In this document: piece by piece, positions 1 through 11,439 of the stretch
How positions within the stretch are numbered: the first letter of the stretch is position 1
Layout of the letters: every line of letters starts with the position of its first letter
Source of the DNA: Hygrophila difformis
Taxonomy: Eukaryota; Streptophyta; Magnoliopsida; Lamiales; Acanthaceae
Length of the DNA stretch: 64,000 nt
Direction of reading: 5' to 3'
NCBI GenBank assembly: GCA_030278955.1
Contig: JAOANR010000002.1
Coordinates: forward strand, 25,468,057-25,532,056
Notes under the pieces: generated by a model
What the model saw: only the letters and a program-made list of their open reading frames with translations
Told to the model about the DNA's origin: nothing
The model's database searches: none
Position numbers and translations under genes: made by a program

Positions 1-627
1 CTCTAAGCAGGGATGTGTCCCTAGGCGTGGCCTGGCAACACGCGCCTAGCGACACGGGTCGGTTGGCGACACGGTGGCTGGGGACATGACCCTGTGTCTC
101 TAAGCAGGGCTGTGTCCTAGGCGTGGCCTGGCGACACGCGCCTAGCGACACGGGTCGGTTGGGGACACAGGCTTAAGGACACAAGGATAGGGACATGGCC
201 TTCTCCCAAAATTTGAAGTCTTATACTATTACATTAATCTCTAATATTATCCAACCATGTTCCGACTTTGACCAAAATTTGTCCGGCGACCGGCGGTGGT
301 TCCGGCCGACCTCCGGCGAACTTCCGGTCAATTTTCCGGCGAGCTCCGTTCGACCTTCCGGTGATGCTCCGGTGCTCCGGCGACTTCTGCGGTCATCTTC
401 CGGTGACTTTCCGGCGACGGCCAACTTTCCGGCGAGCTCCGTTTGACCTTCCAGCGATGCTCCGACAACTTCTCCGGTCATCTTCCGGCGACGGTGATGG
501 CTTACTGCTTCAAAATTGGGGAATCCACAAATGGATTCCATCCGGGTCCTTCAATTTAGTCAGGTCTTTTCTACCCTCGTCGGACCGAATCGGGTAATTG
601 GTTTGATTGATCCGGATTTTTGCGGCA
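1..627 (-). repeat. 3' LTR of element A (partial)
   Basis: Matches 5436-6063 nearly base for base until both copies end at TTTTGCGGCA; to the right the sequences diverge, which fixes the LTR edge at 627. It contains a tandem duplication of about 100 bp (GTGTCC..TAGGCGTGGCCTGG at about 15 and 112) and a degenerate array of TTCCGGCGA-like units at about 280-500. Short open frames in that array are composition artefacts. The end of the Gag-protease frame (510-627) reads into this LTR. Confidence 0.85.
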
Positions 628-3506
628 TCCTCTCCCCCTTCAAAAGCTTTGGACTCCAAAGCTGGAAGAGTAATTATTCGAGACGGATCAATCGTGCGGA
701 ATAAACCTGCACAAACCGGAATTCCATAAATTTGATAATTTTGGCTAAATTTTGAATAACAAAAATGAAATATGAATTTATCCAAAATATCATCCGTGGG
801 GCGGATATGCTCATTCGACTCGATCTCGAGGCATAAGTCCATTGGGCTTTCAGCTCCAGCTCCTTGGATCCAATTCCTGCAAAAAGAATGACTAATCTCA
901 GGTGAATCAATTTTGTCATTAATCAGAACAATCTTACCTGAATCCCTCAGACGTTCATCAGCTCGATTTGTCCGGTTACCTGTAGAAGTATGAACTATGT
1001 CAAATGCAGTACCGGTTTCAAACTCAGGGAACTGTTCAGAATCGTAAAAATTTAAAGAACAAATTCGAGGTAGGCTCCTAGTGACCAATTCCTCAGAACA
1101 TAGCGCGGTTGAATTCGGTGGGAGCTGTTTCGTCCTGGCCTGGAAGTCCCGCTCCTCCTGTTGCATTTCTCTTAAAAGTCTCTCACGGTTAACTCGAACA
1201 ATGTCGGGCGACAGTGATCTGATGTTGTACTCCTTCTGATCATGGGTGAATGTTATCAAATTCACTCGCCCTTGGTAGGCAACATTGTTGTCATACAACC
1301 ATGGTCGACCTAGCAGTATATGGCATGTATTCATTGGCATCACATCACAGTAGATTTCATCGGAATATGTGCCAATAGAGATTAGAACTTTTGCGCGCTT
1401 GACAACCTTTGATTTTCCGCTGTTGTTCACCCATTGCAAACAATATGGATTCGGGTGGTCCTCGGTTGTCAATTTAAACCTGTACACCGCATGCAAGCTA
1501 ATGACATTAGAACAACTACCACTATCAACAATAAATAATGCTAAATTATCAAAGATTTTGCAATGATTGTGAAATAGGTTCTCCCTTTGTCCAGTTTCGG
1601 TTACTGTGGGTTCTAGCACTTTGGTAGAATTGATCGTAGGGATGAGCACTGATGATGAAGAATTTCGGTCATCCCCAAGTATCCATGCAGATTTGCTCGA
1701 ATCATCCCCTATCTCGACGATCATTTTTCCTTTGCCCTTCAACCGGTACTTCCGCTTTTGCTCTTGCTCTTCTTTGGCCTTAAGCTCATCCAACGGCTTG
1801 CTTAGACAAAATTCAATGTCATGTCCTGGACGGAAACAATATTCGCAAGATGACATGTTCGTCTTTGGCTTCGCAGTAGGCATCGGGCTGGTTACTGGTT
1901 TAACCGTGGTTGGAGTTCCGAGCTTGACCCCTTTGAGCTCGTCCTGCAGATGTTTTTCAACAATTAATGCTTCATCTATGACTTGATCAAGAGTTTTATA
2001 CCTGGATCGCATGCGCTCAAAAATTTCTATCCGGAGGCCTGTCAGGAATTGCTACGATTCTTGTTTCGCAGTTTCTTCTTTGCCTGATCGTCTTTTCAGA
2101 TTGATAAACGTTTTGGCGTATGCTTTCACTGAGGCGTTACCCTGCACTATCGCCTGATATTCGGACGCGGCCTCAACTCTGAGTTCTTCTGGCAAATACT
2201 TCCGGTCCATTATCTTGATCAGCTGTGCCCATGTGGTGACGGGGTTAAATCCTTCCCGTCGTATTCTCTTGACCATTGATAGCCACCAATCTAGGGCCCA
2301 CCCTCGAAAGCTCTGAGTGGCTATTTGAAAAACCTCAGTTTCAGTATAGGATTGACTCTTCAGTACGTCCTCCATCTGTTCCTTCCAGTCAAGGTATCTT
2401 TGTGGATCAGGGTACCCTCGGAACTTGATATGGGACAATGGCAAGTGTGGAGAATTTGGCTCTAATTCTGGGTTCCCTCCTGATCGGCCTCGATCACACA
2501 CATATTCCTTATCCGGTGGAAGAGGTTTTCTTTCCTTCACAGCGGCGGCCCTTGGATGCTTTGAGGATTTTGTTGGCCTTTTGAAGTTGAATTCCTCTTC
2601 AAGTATGTCTGCTATCTGTACATCCAGGGTATGCTGAAGTTTGTACTTCACCGTATCCATTACTTGGTCGTATATGGATTGTGGGTCCACCATTCGGTGA
2701 TCAATCTCTTCTGCAATGAAATTTATTTTGGATGTGAGGCTATCAGATAATGCATCATAATTCGAATGAAGTAATTTAGAAAGTTCTTCCCTGTGTCGAA
2801 GGACTTCCTGTGTAATCTTGGTGGAGCAGCGAGCCATCAAATCGTCATGTGTTACTTCTTCGGCTCGTTCTCGAATTTGTGCTTCAAGCCTATCTCCCTA
2901 TTGTTCCAGCTCATATTCTAATTTTCCATCTATCTGTCAGGCTAGTTCATCAATCTTGTCCTCCAATTTTTCATGCCAATTTCTTTCAGCCTGACAGATT
3001 AATTTCTTGACCCTTTCAATTAATTTCTGGCCATTTTTCTCAGAAAAATCCTTAACATATTTTCTGAAAAATGATGAAGTTGCATCCATTCGTAGTTCCA
3101 GTTCAGTTGAGGAAATTATGATATATTCCTGTAAATCAGTGGCTTGCTGGTCCAGTGCACCAGTAAGAACTTCAACTTTTCCCTTGAAGTCATCAGTAAC
3201 TTCGGCAATTTTCTCGTTCACCCTCAGTAGTGAACTGTCAATCTTTCTCTGACCTTCGGTGGCAACCTTGCTTAATTTCTCATGCAGATCGGAAGAGAGA
3301 CTGGTATGCTCCTTCTGGATTTTGTTGTCCACCTGTTTTTCGAGACTTGAAAATTCATGATTTAAGACATCAAATTTATTTTCAAGGTTCTCAATTTTTC
3401 CATTAAGATGTTCAAACTTAGAATTGACATCTTGCTTCATTTCCATAATATTGGCATTCAGAGTTCTCAGTAATTCCATCATCGCAGGATCACAGGTACC
3501 TGCCAT
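510..3506 (-). pseudogene. Gag-protease polyprotein of element A, one frame with three in-frame stops
   Basis: A single minus-strand frame of 999 codons from ATG at 3504-3506 to a stop at 510 is broken only by in-frame stops near 2937, 2901 and 2052. Residues 1-190 are predicted coiled coil (heptad-like, rich in K, E and L). About residues 340-480 hold a retrotransposon Gag domain (WALDWWLSMV and similar). A CX2CX4HX4C zinc knuckle (CEYCFRPGHDIEFC) follows, then a retropepsin with active-site motif IVDSGS and ILLGRPW. In autonomous relatives reverse transcriptase would follow; here about 200 residues of unrecognised sequence follow and the frame ends inside the 3' LTR. Function would be particle formation and polyprotein cleavage. 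The three point stops make it a recent pseudogene. Confidence 0.85.
628..642 (-). other. Polypurine tract of element A
   Basis: On the minus strand the bases next to the 3' LTR read GAAGGGGGAGAGGA. This purine run directly at the LTR edge is the expected plus-strand primer for reverse transcription and supports the LTR boundary at 627. Confidence 0.8.
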
Positions 3507-4924
3507 CTCAGAAAAATATACTAGGTATATTTATAAGAGGTTAAAATATAAATATATAATATAATAAAATATATGGAATATTTTTCCTCACACAAATCTC
3601 AAACCCTTGGCGTTGAAAACTTGGGTTCGAAACACAATTCAGTCCTTGGAAGTTTGTCCGGATAAAAATTCCATTGCTGAGTTGGAGAATCGATGATTGA
3701 ATTTATGTACGCACAATGCAAGATACAAATGCAATGTTCGACTCAATCAATAACCGCTAGGAAATATGTGAAATGCAATGCAATGAAATTATGTCACGGT
3801 TTTAATTGGCAATTGCAGTCCAATAATTCCAAGTCCTCACAGTATAAAAGTGAACTCACCAAAATTTGAAAAGTGGTAGCTCACAACACTCGACTCCCAA
3901 ATATTGATGCTCACAAATAAAAATAGACACTCAATAAAAGTAACCCAATACTCAAGTGGCTTCAATGGCTAGGTATCACAATTTTATGGGAGGAATTCCA
4001 ATGTCTTTATCTCAGACGGAACTTCAACTCGGTGTTCATGAAATAAATCAGAGGAACAATTGTGCCAGTCAAATATATCCACTTTATTGTGTTACTTAAA
4101 ATATATGTGCCCAAAATTTAGTATCGTAGGTGGGGTCCACAATCAAAAGAAAATTTCTCAATTTGGGGTATGGGCACGTGGGCTTTTGAAAAATTTTGCA
4201 ATGACAACACGTGTGGGGCCCACGGATCAAGTGAATTCTTTTAAATTGGATAGCTCACGTGATTGAGAGCATGTAGCCACCCCTTTTTCCTTTTCAATTG
4301 TGCGGCTCAAGGCAATCAATCAATTAATTCCCCAAGCTTTCATCATTACTTTGCAGCCATCCATTCAACCCTCAACACTCTCGAAACATCAGATTTGGAT
4401 TCAAAAGTTTTTTTTTTCCAAGAACAAGCTGAATATCAAGGAAGAACACTCAAATTCACTCACTTGGAATTTTTAGAAGCATATTAACCAATTAATCTCA
4501 TAAACACATCCCAAATGCATACATCCACATATGAGAATTAAAATGAGTGAAAACTAACAACAAACACAAGAAAACACAAGATCAAGAAGCAAAATATAAA
4601 GATTTTCGGATTTTTGGTGAAGAACACACAAGAACTTCAAACTAGCATAACTCTGTCATCCGAACTCGGATTTGAGCAAACGATATATTAAAATTCATCT
4701 ACTCGACGAGAGGATTCCAAATATGTATTCAGATTTCAGAGATTCAAATGGACCAGTTCAGAAAATGGCAAAACAGATTCTGTCCAGAATTGTATTTTTG
4801 AGTTTGAGTTTTTGATGGATTGTGGAAAAATTTGGGCAGCATGTCCCCTAGAATGGATGAAATAGATATTGCCAAATGGAAGGTGCTTCCAAATGGGGAG
4901 TGGTAAACTATTGATTCTTTGTTT
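3507..4924 (-). other. Untranslated leader of element A
   Basis: About 1.4 kb between the primer site and the Gag start. It is AT-rich with no recognisable coding domain on either strand; the short open frames at 4060-4487 show no family features. Presumed to hold the packaging signal by position. Confidence 0.5.
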
Positions 4925-4937
4925 GGCTCTGATACCA
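4925..4937 (-). other. Primer binding site of element A (initiator tRNA-Met type)
   Basis: The minus strand reads TGGTATCAGAGCC, complementary to the 3' end of plant initiator tRNA-Met (known family signature). It lies 8 bases inside the proposed LTR end at 4946, slightly further than usual, so the LTR end could be a few bases off. Confidence 0.85.
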
Positions 4938-4945
4938 AATTAGTA

Positions 4946-6063
4946 TGCCATGGATCGACAAAGAAATACAATAGATTTACAAAATACAAGGAAGGAAAAA
5001 TACAAGAAAGTTAAAATAAAGATAGGGAAGCTCCAACATTGAAGAACATGTTGAGATGGAGATGCAAGCGAATCCCGGCAACACCTTCTCCTCCAAATGC
5101 TTCAATAATGGATGTTCGATCCCGGATTTGCTTCAAGAATCCGAATCGTGTGGACTAGCCCGAGTCTAGAACACGGTTGGGTAGAGATTGCTCTCCATTG
5201 AGGGTTTTCGGTTCCCACAAACTCTAAGTGATCTTTGGAAAATAAGAGAGAAGTGTTCTCATTCAATATTCATGCCAAAGATTAGTCTTATAAATGATGG
5301 GGGAGGCATATATATAGTGCCAAAGCCCCTAGGAACACTTACAAAGGAAGAAAAACGAAAAGAGGAAGAAAAATAAGGCATGGGTCGCTAGACTGGCGAC
5401 TGGGGCGCCAAACTGGACTGTGTCCCTAGGCGTGGCCTGGCGACACGCGCTTAGCGACACGGGTCGGTTGGCGACACGGTGGCTGGGGACATGACCCTGT
5501 GTCTCTAAGCAGGGTAGTGTCCCTAGGCGTGGCCTGGCGACACGCGCCTAGCGACACGGGTCGGTTGGGGACACAGGCTTAAGGACACAAGGATAGGGAC
5601 ATGGCCTTCTCCCAAAATTTGAAGTCTTATACTATTACATTAATCTCTAATATTATCCGACCATCTTCCGACTTTGACCAAAATTTGTCCGGCGACCGGA
5701 GGTGGTTCCGGCCGACCTCCGGCGAACTTCCGGTCAATTTTCCGGCGAGCTCCGTTCGACCTTCCGGTGATGCTCCGGTGCTCCGGTGACTTCTTCGGTC
5801 ATCTTCCGGTGACTTTCCGGCGACGGCCAAATTCCGGCCAACTTTCCGGCGAGCTCCGTTTGACCTTCCTGTGATGCTCTGATGCTCCGACGACTTCTCC
5901 GGTCATCTTCCGGCGACTCTCCGGCGACGGTGATGGCTTACTGCTTCAAAATTGGGGAATCCACAATTGGATTCCATCCGGGTCCTTCAATTTAGTCGGG
6001 TCTTTTCTACCCTCGTCGGACCGGATCGGGTAATTGGTTTGATTAATCCGGATTTTTGCGGCA
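4946..6063 (-). repeat. 5' LTR of element A (1118 bp)
   Basis: Starts TGCCGC and ends CCATGGCA on the minus strand, giving TG..CA termini. The right edge is fixed by comparison with 1-627; the left edge is inferred from CA next to the primer site. A minus-strand TATA-like box (CTATATATAT) lies at 5308-5317, about 370 bp before the LTR end, and is a plausible element promoter. Contains the same GTGTCCCTAGGCG tandem duplication and TTCCGGCGA array as the other LTR. Confidence 0.8.
5308..5317 (-). promoter_or_regulatory. TATA box in 5' LTR of element A
   Basis: The minus strand reads CTATATATAT within the 5' LTR, in the right orientation for transcription of the Gag-protease. Inferred from motif and position only. 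Confidence 0.4.
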
Positions 6064-6135
6064 CATTTGAACCCCTACTTGCCCTATCATTTGTTATTGT
6101 TTGTTTGATTTATTTTGCACCTTGGCTTGCTCACA
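6064..6135 (+). repeat. 3' remnant of the 5' LTR of element B
   Basis: Near-identical to 14509-14580. The intact copy reads CTTCCATTTGAACCCC at the corresponding point, so element A inserted at CATTT. Confidence 0.8.
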
Positions 6136-6140
6136 ACATT

Positions 6141-6152
6141 TGGTATCATAGC
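6141..6152 (+). other. Primer binding site of element B
   Basis: TGGTATCATAGC follows the LTR end by 5 bases and differs from the initiator tRNA-Met site TGGTATCAGAGC at one base, so it is probably a decayed or variant site. Confidence 0.65.
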
Positions 6153-6250
6153 TTGATTAGGACTTCTTAGCTCCTAATTAGGTTGTTTAGTATTGGTTTT
6201 GAATGCATTGTGGAATTCCTTTTCCATTTTTCCTATTTTCAGAAAATACA

Positions 6251-9200
6251 TGTAACACCCCGGATTTGATAACTCAGGCCGGGATGTCACCGCCACACCT
6301 CCCTAGCAAGACGCGGTTTCGCAGCTTACTAGAGAGATGCAAGGCTATGGTTTTTTTTTCCTTCAGAATTTAAAACATTTCAAACAGCCCATTATAAATA
6401 CATAATAAAGATCATTACATAGTATTATCCAAGTTGCAGCGGAAAGCAATATTTAAATATAGATATAGCAGCGGAGATATAAATAGGGCCAACAAGGCCA
6501 AAACACGGGTTATACAGGCCCGTTATGCAAGTCATGTGTAAAAACGAGAGTAAACGTTCCCAAAATCCCAATGCATGCTATGCTCATGTGTAAGCCTCAT
6601 ACTCTGAAAAGAAAAAGAGAGCAATGGTTTCTCAGCATAAACATGCTGAGTAAGTTAACCCCTAGCATACAATAATGGGGTTTCAAAGCCTTTAATTATT
6701 TAAGAAAGAATTAACTTACATTTAGCATGATCGCAGGCACTATATAAATTAACTCGTCAAGATAATGGAATTTAATTGTAGAAATCAAAGGTATGCATGC
6801 CAAATGATCACATATATAACTCGCAAGGCGATTATATAAATTGGTATAAACCAAAACACAATTTAGCAAGGATTTAATTAAATCTCGTATAAATTTCTCG
6901 TTTCGTTTCTTTATAGATCACCATTCGCTATGGCTCTTATGTCCACTAACCTCATGGTCAATATTTCACTAGGGCCCTTACGTCCGCTAGTCATACGCTT
7001 GGGTCCTTATGTCCACAAGTCACATAATCAGTATCGTGCTAGGGCTCTTACGTCCGCTAGACATACGCTTGGGCCCTTATGTCCACAAGCCACATAGTCA
7101 ATATTGATAGTATCTGACTTTGTCACAAATCACCAATGTTTCAAAAGAATTTAGTAAAATATTTTTATTTGTTTAGACATATCTCGCAAATCATGTGTTT
7201 CTCAAAAGACGAGTTTTTCAACATTTCAACCAAGCCATTTCCATAATTTACGCCATCTCAGTTTAAAAATTCATTTCAAAGGCAATCAACTTGAAATTTC
7301 TACAGTAGATCAAAAACACGCTAACGAACAACTTTCGTGTTTTAAGTTTTCCGAAATTATGTGAGGAAACGGGTGAAATTTTACAATCTTTACAAAAGCC
7401 AAAATCTGTCATAATTGTCTACACAGCGCACTGATATTCAAAGGAGTTTTTAACATAGCAAACGACCTCCAAATTTTATGAAATTTTACAGGCACTTAAA
7501 AGACACCAAAATAAACAAGTTTTATTAGATGCAAATTATGCAAATTCATCATAGATTAGGTCATATTAATCCACTAAGTTCGGTTTCAAAATCTGTCGAC
7601 TTTTCCTTCTCGGACACAGTGTATTCAAAATGGTTTTTGACTATCCAAACGTTAATGAAAATGCACGAAATTTTACAGACATGTTCTCAAGATATTTATC
7701 TACAACTTTTATGTTTACATCAAAGATTAGTTTTGAACACAAGTGATAGAAAAACGCACATCAAGTTCGATCATATAATCTGTCTCAGTTTTTGAAAGGT
7801 TCATGCACAACAGAATATGTTCGACGCGGTTTGGGGTAGCAAATCTTAATTGAAATGCATGAAATTTTACAGAGGTATTCAAGACTCATAGATCTACAAA
7901 TTTCGTGTTTAGCACAAGTCCTAATTCGGCCTAGATCCAAGGTCAAAATGGCTAACAAGATCGAGAGTGAAATCTGCCAAGTTCTAAGTTCGAAAATTAT
8001 TCAGAGGTGTTCGGACTCGGATTTCGGGTACCAAACTTTAACAAAAAATTATGAACATTTTACAGCATGTAGGTCTATGTCTTAGGAATACTTTTTATGT
8101 TTTGAGTTTTCTTGTTTGAAGACTTTTAAGGGTTCGAAAAATTCATCCGAAAACGCTGCGCGCGGGTGAAACCTCTATTGACAGATTTTATTAAGTTCTT
8201 GTGTTGAATCTTATGTTTGGTCGATTTTTAGCCACCAAAAATCATATGTAAGAATTAACTTACATAGTATGAGTTCTAAACAGCCCTTGGGTTGTCCGGA
8301 ATCTACGGATGGCTACGAACGAATCTCCTCAACGCGAAGCTTCCGACTTTGGCCACGAATTCGACTCGAAAGAAGAAATCTAGTGTTAGATCGAATGTTT
8401 GGATTCAAAAAGGTGTAGGAAAACTCAAAAACCACTTACCAATGTCCTAAAGGGTCTAACCTCTCTTCTCCAACACCCTCTTGCTCCGGTTGCTCGTTGG
8501 GAACTCAAGAACACAAGGGATTTTGGGGTTTTTGGTTTTGGGAGAACAATAGAGAGAATATGGGGTATTGAGGAATGAACTAAAGGGTTAGGATCTGAAT
8601 AATGGTTTAAGGATCAACCAAATTTCGTCCATAATACCTTTCCCCCATTCGTGATTGAGTTTCCATAGTCGGGGGTCGAAAATAAGGCAAGAAATTGCCA
8701 AAGTGCAAGTGTAGCAGCCACTATGTGTGTTGGCGCGGTGACGGCGCGGTGTATGGCTCCAGACCGTGCGGCTCCGGCCTGGGCTACGGTCTGGGCGGGG
8801 CCGTGCGATCCGTCGGGCCTTTTCTCATCTCTTTCGGGTTTCTATCCTCCTACGTTTTCGGCTCGATTTTTCCGGGTCATTCTCGAATTACAATTTCTAT
8901 CCTAAATTTATTTCGACTTAAATTGATTTTGTATTTGAAATCTTGAATCCGTCAAGTTTGGATTCGTCGGCTTCGAATCCGTCGACCTTCGATTCCCGTG
9001 CAATGATTTATTTATTTAAATCCTTTTTGACTTCACGGTCCTTGGAATTAAAAATTTTTTCCTTATTGAATTTAATTCCAATTCTTTTGACTTGATCCAT
9101 GGAATGTCTTCGGGCTTCCTTTCCCTCTTTTATTCCCTTTTGAATTTTTGAATCTATCGGCGTTTCATTTCCGAGCAATAATTTATGTGATAAATTATTT

Positions 9201-9287
9201 TCTTCTTCTCGGAGATATTTCGACCTTGATCGGATTAAGAAACTAATTTTATTCGTTTGGACGCCGATAAAAATCTCGGGTATTACA
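6251..9287 (-). repeat. Solo LTR, 3-kb family, nested in element B
   Basis: Starts TGTAACACCCCGGATTTGA and ends CTCGGGTATTACA, homologous along its length to 16205-19645. Flanks are ATACA and ATACC, a 5-bp target duplication with one mismatch. No internal retroelement sequence is present, so it is a solo LTR left by LTR-LTR recombination. Long LTRs with these termini occur in plant Tekay/Del-type chromoviruses (family knowledge); in that group CCGGGGTGTTACA is the 3' end, hence the minus orientation (inferred). A 70-bp tandem duplication (AGGGC..TTACGTCCGCTAG) lies at 6971 and 7041. A GC-rich stretch is at 8690-8880. Confidence 0.75.
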
Positions 9288-10245
9288 ATACCCAAAAATA
9301 ATGCCCACTAAGTGTTTGAGGAAATGCCAAAGTTATTTTTCTTGTCAAAATTTGAGTGCTTGATGCTTATATGCTTTTGATAGCTTGATTTGTGACTGTT
9401 AGCATTGGAAATTATTGAAAATTACAAAAAAATTTGTGAAAAATAAAAAGTGGATATAAACCATTGGCACATGGTTCCTATGATTTATCAAGAGCCAAAG
9501 AGTTGAAATTCCATCAACATTGTATTGATAGTGGGATTCATCTCAAATGGTGAAACCAAACGGTTGAAAGCCACAAGTTGTTGAATCATTGATCAAAAGG
9601 CAAATGAGCACAAAAGCCAAGCTCTTCAAAAAAGAAAAGGAAAAAGAAAAGAAAAGAAAAGAAAGAGAGAAGTTTGATAATCCCATAGGGTTGATTATTG
9701 ATTTCATCATATATTTGGGTTCACATTGCCATATATCCAACATTGAAGCCAATTTGAGTCTATAACTTTTTTTCTTGTTTAGCACTACCTAGGAATTTTC
9801 TTTTATGCACTTTTGAATCATCATCTCATTCCGTGTATATTAATTATGATCTCGAATCAACAATTTGTTGTGTACAACTCAAGGGTTGAGGGTGATTAAC
9901 TAGAGAGGAACACCTGAGGGTTGTGTGAAAAGAAAAGAGTGGTTGATGAGGCATAGTTTAGGCAAATATATCTTATTACCTAGTCATTTCTTTCTAATAT
10001 TTTATATTTTACTTATATTGATCTCACTTGTTCTTGTTTGAGAAAGCATGTTCTACAATTCTAGTGCAATGAAGGTCACCTTGGAGGATGTGAGCCGTCA
10101 ATTTGGCTCAAATGAAGCAAATGATGGAAGGGTTTGAAAATGTCCTTACCACGATGGAGGGACATGGTCACAAGAGCAATACCATGGACCGACCCTCAAT
10201 GAAAATGCAAAGATATCAAGATGAAAGAAGTGTGCATCCCATGAC
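9288..10245 (+). other. Internal leader of element B
   Basis: AT-rich sequence resuming element B after the nested solo LTR. Contains an AAAAG-rich run at about 9625-9670. A short possible Gag-like start (MKVTLEDVSRQFGSNEAN, 10071-10125) is soon closed by stops. No domain is recognised. Confidence 0.4.
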
Positions 10246-10632
10246 TTGGAGGAGCGGACCAAAATAGTGGAGGACGAGAGGAAGGATGATGTTCATGCAA
10301 ATGACAAGGGGATGCCCTCGGATGTTTCAAGAGAAGACTTTCCCAAATGTGAAGCTGAAAAAGGAGTAGAAGAAGAAAGTAAAGGTTTGAAGTTTACTCA
10401 AGAAGTAGAAGGCAATAAAGATGGTGATGAAGACAACCGTGTGGCATTGAAAATCATGGACATCAATTTTGTCCAAGAAGATCAAAATTGTGGATATTTG
10501 AGTGAAAGTGAGCATGATAAGGAAAAGAATGAGAGTGATAGGAAAAGAAAGAGTATGAAAAGAAAGAGGATGAAAACAAAAGAGAGGAAAAGAACAAGTA
10601 CGAAGAGCATAAGAATGAGAGTTTCAAAATGA
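10246..10632 (+). CDS. Unrecognised Lys/Glu-rich frame in element B
   Basis: 128 codons, very rich in Lys, Glu, Asp and Arg, with a basic C-terminal run (KRKSMKRKRMKTKERKR). No known domain, no signal peptide and no membrane segment can be seen. By position, between primer site and tandem repeats, it could be a degenerate Gag or an accessory reading frame of this non-autonomous family. It may equally be a chance product of purine-rich sequence. Not functionally assignable. Confidence 0.25.
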   Translation: MEERTKIVEDERKDDVHANDKGMPSDVSREDFPKCEAEKGVEEESKGLKFTQEVEGNKDGDEDNRVALKIMDINFVQEDQNCGYLSESEHDKEKNESDRKRKSMKRKRMKTKERKRTSTKSIRMRVSK

Positions 10633-11439
10633 GAGATGAGAATTAAAATATAAGAAAAGCAAAAGGTAAGTTGAGTCAGGAGATGAAGAGAGAATAAAAT
10701 AGAGCATACTTGAAAGTATAAGGGATTTAAAAAGAAAGAGTGAAAGAAAATATGAGGAAGCTTGTTGCTTTATAGATGCTATATTTGATCTTCCACCCGA
10801 GAGGGACTTTTTTTTTGCAGGTTTATGAAGACATATTGCCAAAGGAGGTACCCGAAGGATGGTCATGGCTACACCTTCAAAAGGAAAAGTCCACACAACT
10901 ACAACCTCGAGGTAATGAAGGAAGGATTGCAAGACCAAAAGAAAAACACCATGGAGAAGCTACATGTAGATATCAAAATTCCTTAAACTCTCATATTCAA
11001 ATTTAGTTTTCTAACTTTAAATTTAAAGATGCTACTCATGATCTTGTTGGAGAGCCAACTTTGGTATTTGGTGTTGTAGGTATTGGAGGAAGACACGGAA
11101 CTAACAACCACTTCTTGATGGACTTGATGAAAAAATGGTATGAGGTCGAGGGACATTCAGGTTTAAAGGGTATAAACAAGCTTCAAAAGTTGGTAAGAAC
11201 TCATCTGAATGCAGACCCTGAGGTAAGAATATTTCCCAAAACTCCATTGAGTATGGGTCATTTCAATAAGAGTGTTTGATGATGGTAGTACAAATTTGAT
11301 ACTTGGTGGACATGTGGTTATTTATGAGTTTGTTGCCCTTAAATGGGATTTTTATGATGTGTTTGAATTGGAATTTCGGTTTTCGGAATCTATAAATATT
11401 GGTGGTGCCACATTGAAGAAAACATTATGAAATCGTCAT

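Larger units (their letters stand above)
1..6063 (-). mobile_element. Element A: Gypsy-type LTR retrotransposon with gag-protease only, truncated by window edge
   Basis: Direct repeats at 1-627 and 4946-6063 flank a minus-strand Gag-protease frame. Reading on the minus strand the order is 5' LTR (right), primer binding site, about 1.4 kb leader, Gag-protease, polypurine tract, 3' LTR (left, cut by the window start). No reverse transcriptase, RNase H or integrase is encoded between the protease and the 3' LTR, so the element is non-autonomous. The protease and the tRNA-iMet type primer site resemble plant chromovirus-like Gypsy elements (family knowledge). The right flank CATTT (6064-6068) lies within the LTR of element B, so A inserted into B. 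Confidence 0.85.

Noticed and set aside
195..597. Open frames on both strands in the LTR of element A (also 5601-5874)
   Set aside because: They follow from the TTCCGGCGA-type degenerate array in the LTR and have no domain or coding context.
4060..4487. Two small plus-strand frames in the leader of element A
   Set aside because: Antisense to the element, short, without any domain; chance frames in AT-rich DNA.
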